NCBI GenBank assembly: GCA_021734005.1
Contig: JAIPJV010000104.1
Location: 1-7,283, forward strand
Reading direction: 5' to 3'
From: Fidelibacterota bacterium
GTDB taxonomy: Bacteria; Fidelibacterota; UBA2242; JAFGTP01
Length of the DNA: 7,283 bases
The position numbers were made by a program, and so were the translations under genes. Positions 5,409 to 7,283 of the stretch are shown in pieces. The first letter of the stretch is position 1. Each line of letters begins with the position of its first letter. The notes below the pieces were generated by a model. The model saw only the letters and a list, made by a program, of their open reading frames with translations, ran no database searches and was not told the origin of the DNA.

Positions 5409-6209
5409 ATGAACTATCTTGATAGCGTCATTCTTGGAACTTTACAGGGGCTTACAGAATTTCTGCCAGTAAGTAGTAGTGGTCATCTGGTGATTTTTCA
5501 AAAAATACTCGGTCTTAGGATGGAGAGCCTCTCCTTTGAGGTTTTTGTTCATTTTGGTACACTTTTGAGCGTTGTTGTCATTTATTTTTCTGATATAACG
5601 GAAATGATTAAAAGTTTTTTTACCGGTCTGACCAGTCCAAAACATAATTTCCAATCCGACCCTTATTTTAAGCTCAGCATTCTTGTAATAATTGGTACAA
5701 TACCCGCAGCCTTAGGCGGAGTGTTACTGGAAGACTTTTTCACCAGCATTTTTCATAATACAACTTTAGTTGGCTTCACATTAATTTTCACTGGACTAGT
5801 TCTCTGGTCAACCCGCTATATCAGAATTCACTCCCAATCCTTAAATTCCGGGAAATCAATTCTGATTGGAATGGCCCAAATGCTGGCAATACTGCCCGGT
5901 ATATCCCGTTCTGGGATGACAATAAGTGCAGGACTTTTCACAGGAATTTCCCGCAAAGAAGCAGCCCGTTTTTCATTTTTACTTGCCATTCCGGCTATTG
6001 CTGGGTCTATGGTATTTACATTGGCCGACCTATTCACCGGTAATGTTGTTGGTCCCGGAATCGGAATCTTACTTGTAGGAATGATAACAGCTTTTATTAT
6101 TGGTTATCTAGCCATTAAATTTTTACTCAAAATTCTGGAAAGCGGCAAATTCAGCCTGTTTGCCCCTTATTGCCTTATCGTCGCTGCTCTGGTTTTAATA
6201 TTTTTATAA
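5409..6209 (+). CDS. uppP: Undecaprenyl-diphosphate phosphatase (UppP/BacA family)
   Basis: Integral membrane enzyme that removes one phosphate from undecaprenyl diphosphate, recycling the lipid carrier for peptidoglycan and other envelope polymers; extra copies confer bacitracin resistance. The two signature motifs are intact: EFLPVSSSGH at 17-26 (E17, S22-S24, H26) and PGISRSG at 163-169 (R167). Hydrophobic stretches throughout fit the family's multi-span topology. The chosen start ATG 5409 has GGGAG at 5396-5400 and gives the canonical beginning MNYLDSVILGTLQG and a normal 266 residues. An in-frame TTG at 5343 would add 22 polar residues unlike the family and is rejected. holA follows after 12 bases, so they are probably one operon. 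This is the first chromosomal gene beyond the element. Confidence 0.95.
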   Translation: MNYLDSVILGTLQGLTEFLPVSSSGHLVIFQKILGLRMESLSFEVFVHFGTLLSVVVIYFSDITEMIKSFFTGLTSPKHNFQSDPYFKLSILVIIGTIPAALGGVLLEDFFTSIFHNTTLVGFTLIFTGLVLWSTRYIRIHSQSLNSGKSILIGMAQMLAILPGISRSGMTISAGLFTGISRKEAARFSFLLAIPAIAGSMVFTLADLFTGNVVGPGIGILLVGMITAFIIGYLAIKFLLKILESGKFSLFAPYCLIVAALVLIFL

Positions 6210-6221
6210 AAGGGTGTATAT

Positions 6222-7208
6222 TTGGCTTCATTCTTCAGTGAATTAAACAAAATCGAAAAAGATAATCTCAAACCAGTCTATATACTGGTTGGCGACGATT
6301 TTTTTCTTCGCCAAAAAATTCTAAAAGCGCTCTACAAATCTTTCGATTGTGAAGAAAAAGAAATATTCTACGGTAAGGCTCAAAAATCTCAAAAAGATGA
6401 AATTGATAGAAATTTTCTTGAGGAATTGTACTCCGTTGGACTGTTTTCCAGTACAAAAATAGTTGTCTATAAAGACATTGACAAACTAAAAAAGAAATAC
6501 CATAAACGCATTTTAAAATATTTTTCTTCTATTGATCAAAATATCCTGCTTATTTTAACAACTGAGAAAAAAAATGCTCTTGTCAAAAAATTGATTAAAA
6601 AAGCCCATCAAATTAAAGTCTATACTCCTTTCCCAAAATATTATCCCGAATTTGTCAGCAAATTTGTAAAAAGACAGGGCTATCAAATCAAACCCGACGC
6701 CCGCAAACTTTTAATCGCTGAAACCGATGATTCATTATCCCATACCTTTGCTGAATTGGAAAAAGTGACAGTAGGTCTGGATAAAGGGGCAACAATCACA
6801 GTTGATGATATCAAAGAGATTGTAGGCGGGGAAAAACAATATCAGATTTACGATTTCCTTGATGCTGTGGGGAACAAAAATTTTTACCAGGCGATTAATA
6901 TCTGCATGATTTTGATTAAAAATGGAGCTGAAATTCCTTACCTAGTTATAATGTTGTATAATAGATTTTTAGATATTTGGTCCTACTACCAGGTTCATCA
7001 TCCTGACAAGGACAAAAAACCTTATTTCATAAAAAAGCAGCTGGAAAAATTGCAAAAGTCTTATAACCTTTATAAAGATGCTGATTTTGGATATATTTTC
7101 ACCCAGATCAGAAAAGCCGATCTGATGGGAAAATCCAGTTCCCTAAAGCCGGAAGAAGTTATTATACCATTAATTATCAAAATTATGGATTCAAGTTCTA
7201 CAACATAA
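6222..7208 (+). CDS. holA: DNA polymerase III delta subunit
   Basis: Delta subunit of the clamp loader, which opens the beta sliding clamp during chromosome replication. The N-terminus PVYILVGDDFFLRQKILKAL (about 19-38) is the family hallmark, followed by the first AAA+-like domain (to about 140), a middle domain with the usual TFAELEKVTVG segment near 175-185, and the all-helical C-terminal domain. No intact P-loop is present, as expected for delta, which does not hydrolyse ATP. The start is TTG at 6222, supported by AGGGTG (6211-6216) five bases upstream and by the lack of a nearby ATG. Length (328) is typical. It sits 12 bases after uppP and 13 bases before the next gene, so all three are likely co-transcribed. 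Confidence 0.92.
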   Translation: MASFFSELNKIEKDNLKPVYILVGDDFFLRQKILKALYKSFDCEEKEIFYGKAQKSQKDEIDRNFLEELYSVGLFSSTKIVVYKDIDKLKKKYHKRILKYFSSIDQNILLILTTEKKNALVKKLIKKAHQIKVYTPFPKYYPEFVSKFVKRQGYQIKPDARKLLIAETDDSLSHTFAELEKVTVGLDKGATITVDDIKEIVGGEKQYQIYDFLDAVGNKNFYQAINICMILIKNGAEIPYLVIMLYNRFLDIWSYYQVHHPDKDKKPYFIKKQLEKLQKSYNLYKDADFGYIFTQIRKADLMGKSSSLKPEEVIIPLIIKIMDSSSTT

Positions 7209-7221
7209 TAAACGAGGCTCA

Positions 7222-7283
7222 ATGAATAAAAATAAGAATGAAAATAGAATCACTGATGAAGAATTGATGAAAAGATTTCAGGA
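7222..7283 (+). CDS. Start of a probable sigma-70-family (ECF-like) RNA polymerase sigma factor, truncated by the window end
   Basis: Only the first 20 codons are present: a Lys/Asn-rich start and then ITDEELMKRFQ. The segment (T/S)DEELM.RFQ is very common at the beginning of ECF-type sigma factors, just before region 2, where it is usually followed by a GD..AF motif that would lie beyond the window. GAGG at 7214-7217 precedes ATG 7222. It starts 13 bases after holA. The call rests on a short signature and could be wrong. Confidence 0.5.
   Translation, partial: MNKNKNENRITDEELMKRFQ

Noticed and set aside
1..7283. CRISPR array, rRNA, insertion sequence or toxin-antitoxin pair
   Set aside because: I saw no regularly spaced repeats, no rRNA signature, no transposase, and no recognisable toxin-antitoxin pair on either strand.

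Overview
The window holds the right-hand end of an integrated mobile element (about 1-5180) joined to ordinary bacterial chromosome (about 5180-7283). The organism is a low-GC bacterium. The host genes uppP, holA and a probable sigma-70-family factor, with Shine-Dalgarno-type starts and one TTG start, are bacterial but do not fix the phylum. A Firmicute or an FCB-type lineage (Cloacimonadota, Marinimicrobia, Calditrichota) would fit; this is a weak inference.

Element, replication/regulation block (1-3269, all + strand): the tail of an unidentified gene overlaps a phage-type DnaB helicase. Next come a KilA-N-domain protein, a small helix-turn-helix (HTH) protein broken by a single-base frameshift, and an orphan beta-class DNA amino-methyltransferase whose start overlaps the restored HTH frame. 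Spacing is tight and ribosome binding sites are present, so this looks like one early operon. No capsid, tail, conjugation or restriction genes are visible, so prophage, phage satellite and other integrative elements cannot be told apart here.

Control region (3270-3626): AT-rich, with no convincing gene. It carries a cluster of inverted and direct repeats built on TATTGG(G)T and GGGTATAT, ending over a candidate promoter. A 58-residue excisionase-like HTH gene (3627-3803) and a tyrosine integrase (3818-4942) follow.

Junction (4943-5251): between the integrase and a minus-strand tRNA-Lys(CTT) lie two kinds of short direct repeat that could be integrase arm sites, and a minus-strand hairpin terminator positioned to end the tRNA transcript. 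This is the classic layout of an element inserted at the 3' end of a tRNA gene. Its far attachment copy would lie left of the window.

Host side (5252-7283): a divergent promoter region, then uppP (undecaprenyl-diphosphate phosphatase), holA (DNA polymerase III delta subunit) and the first codons of a probable RNA polymerase sigma factor, closely spaced as an operon.

The most unusual sequence-level signal is the pentamer CCAGG. By manual count it occurs 22 times on the + strand of the element and not once as CCTGG. It falls in all three codon phases and is usually followed by A.
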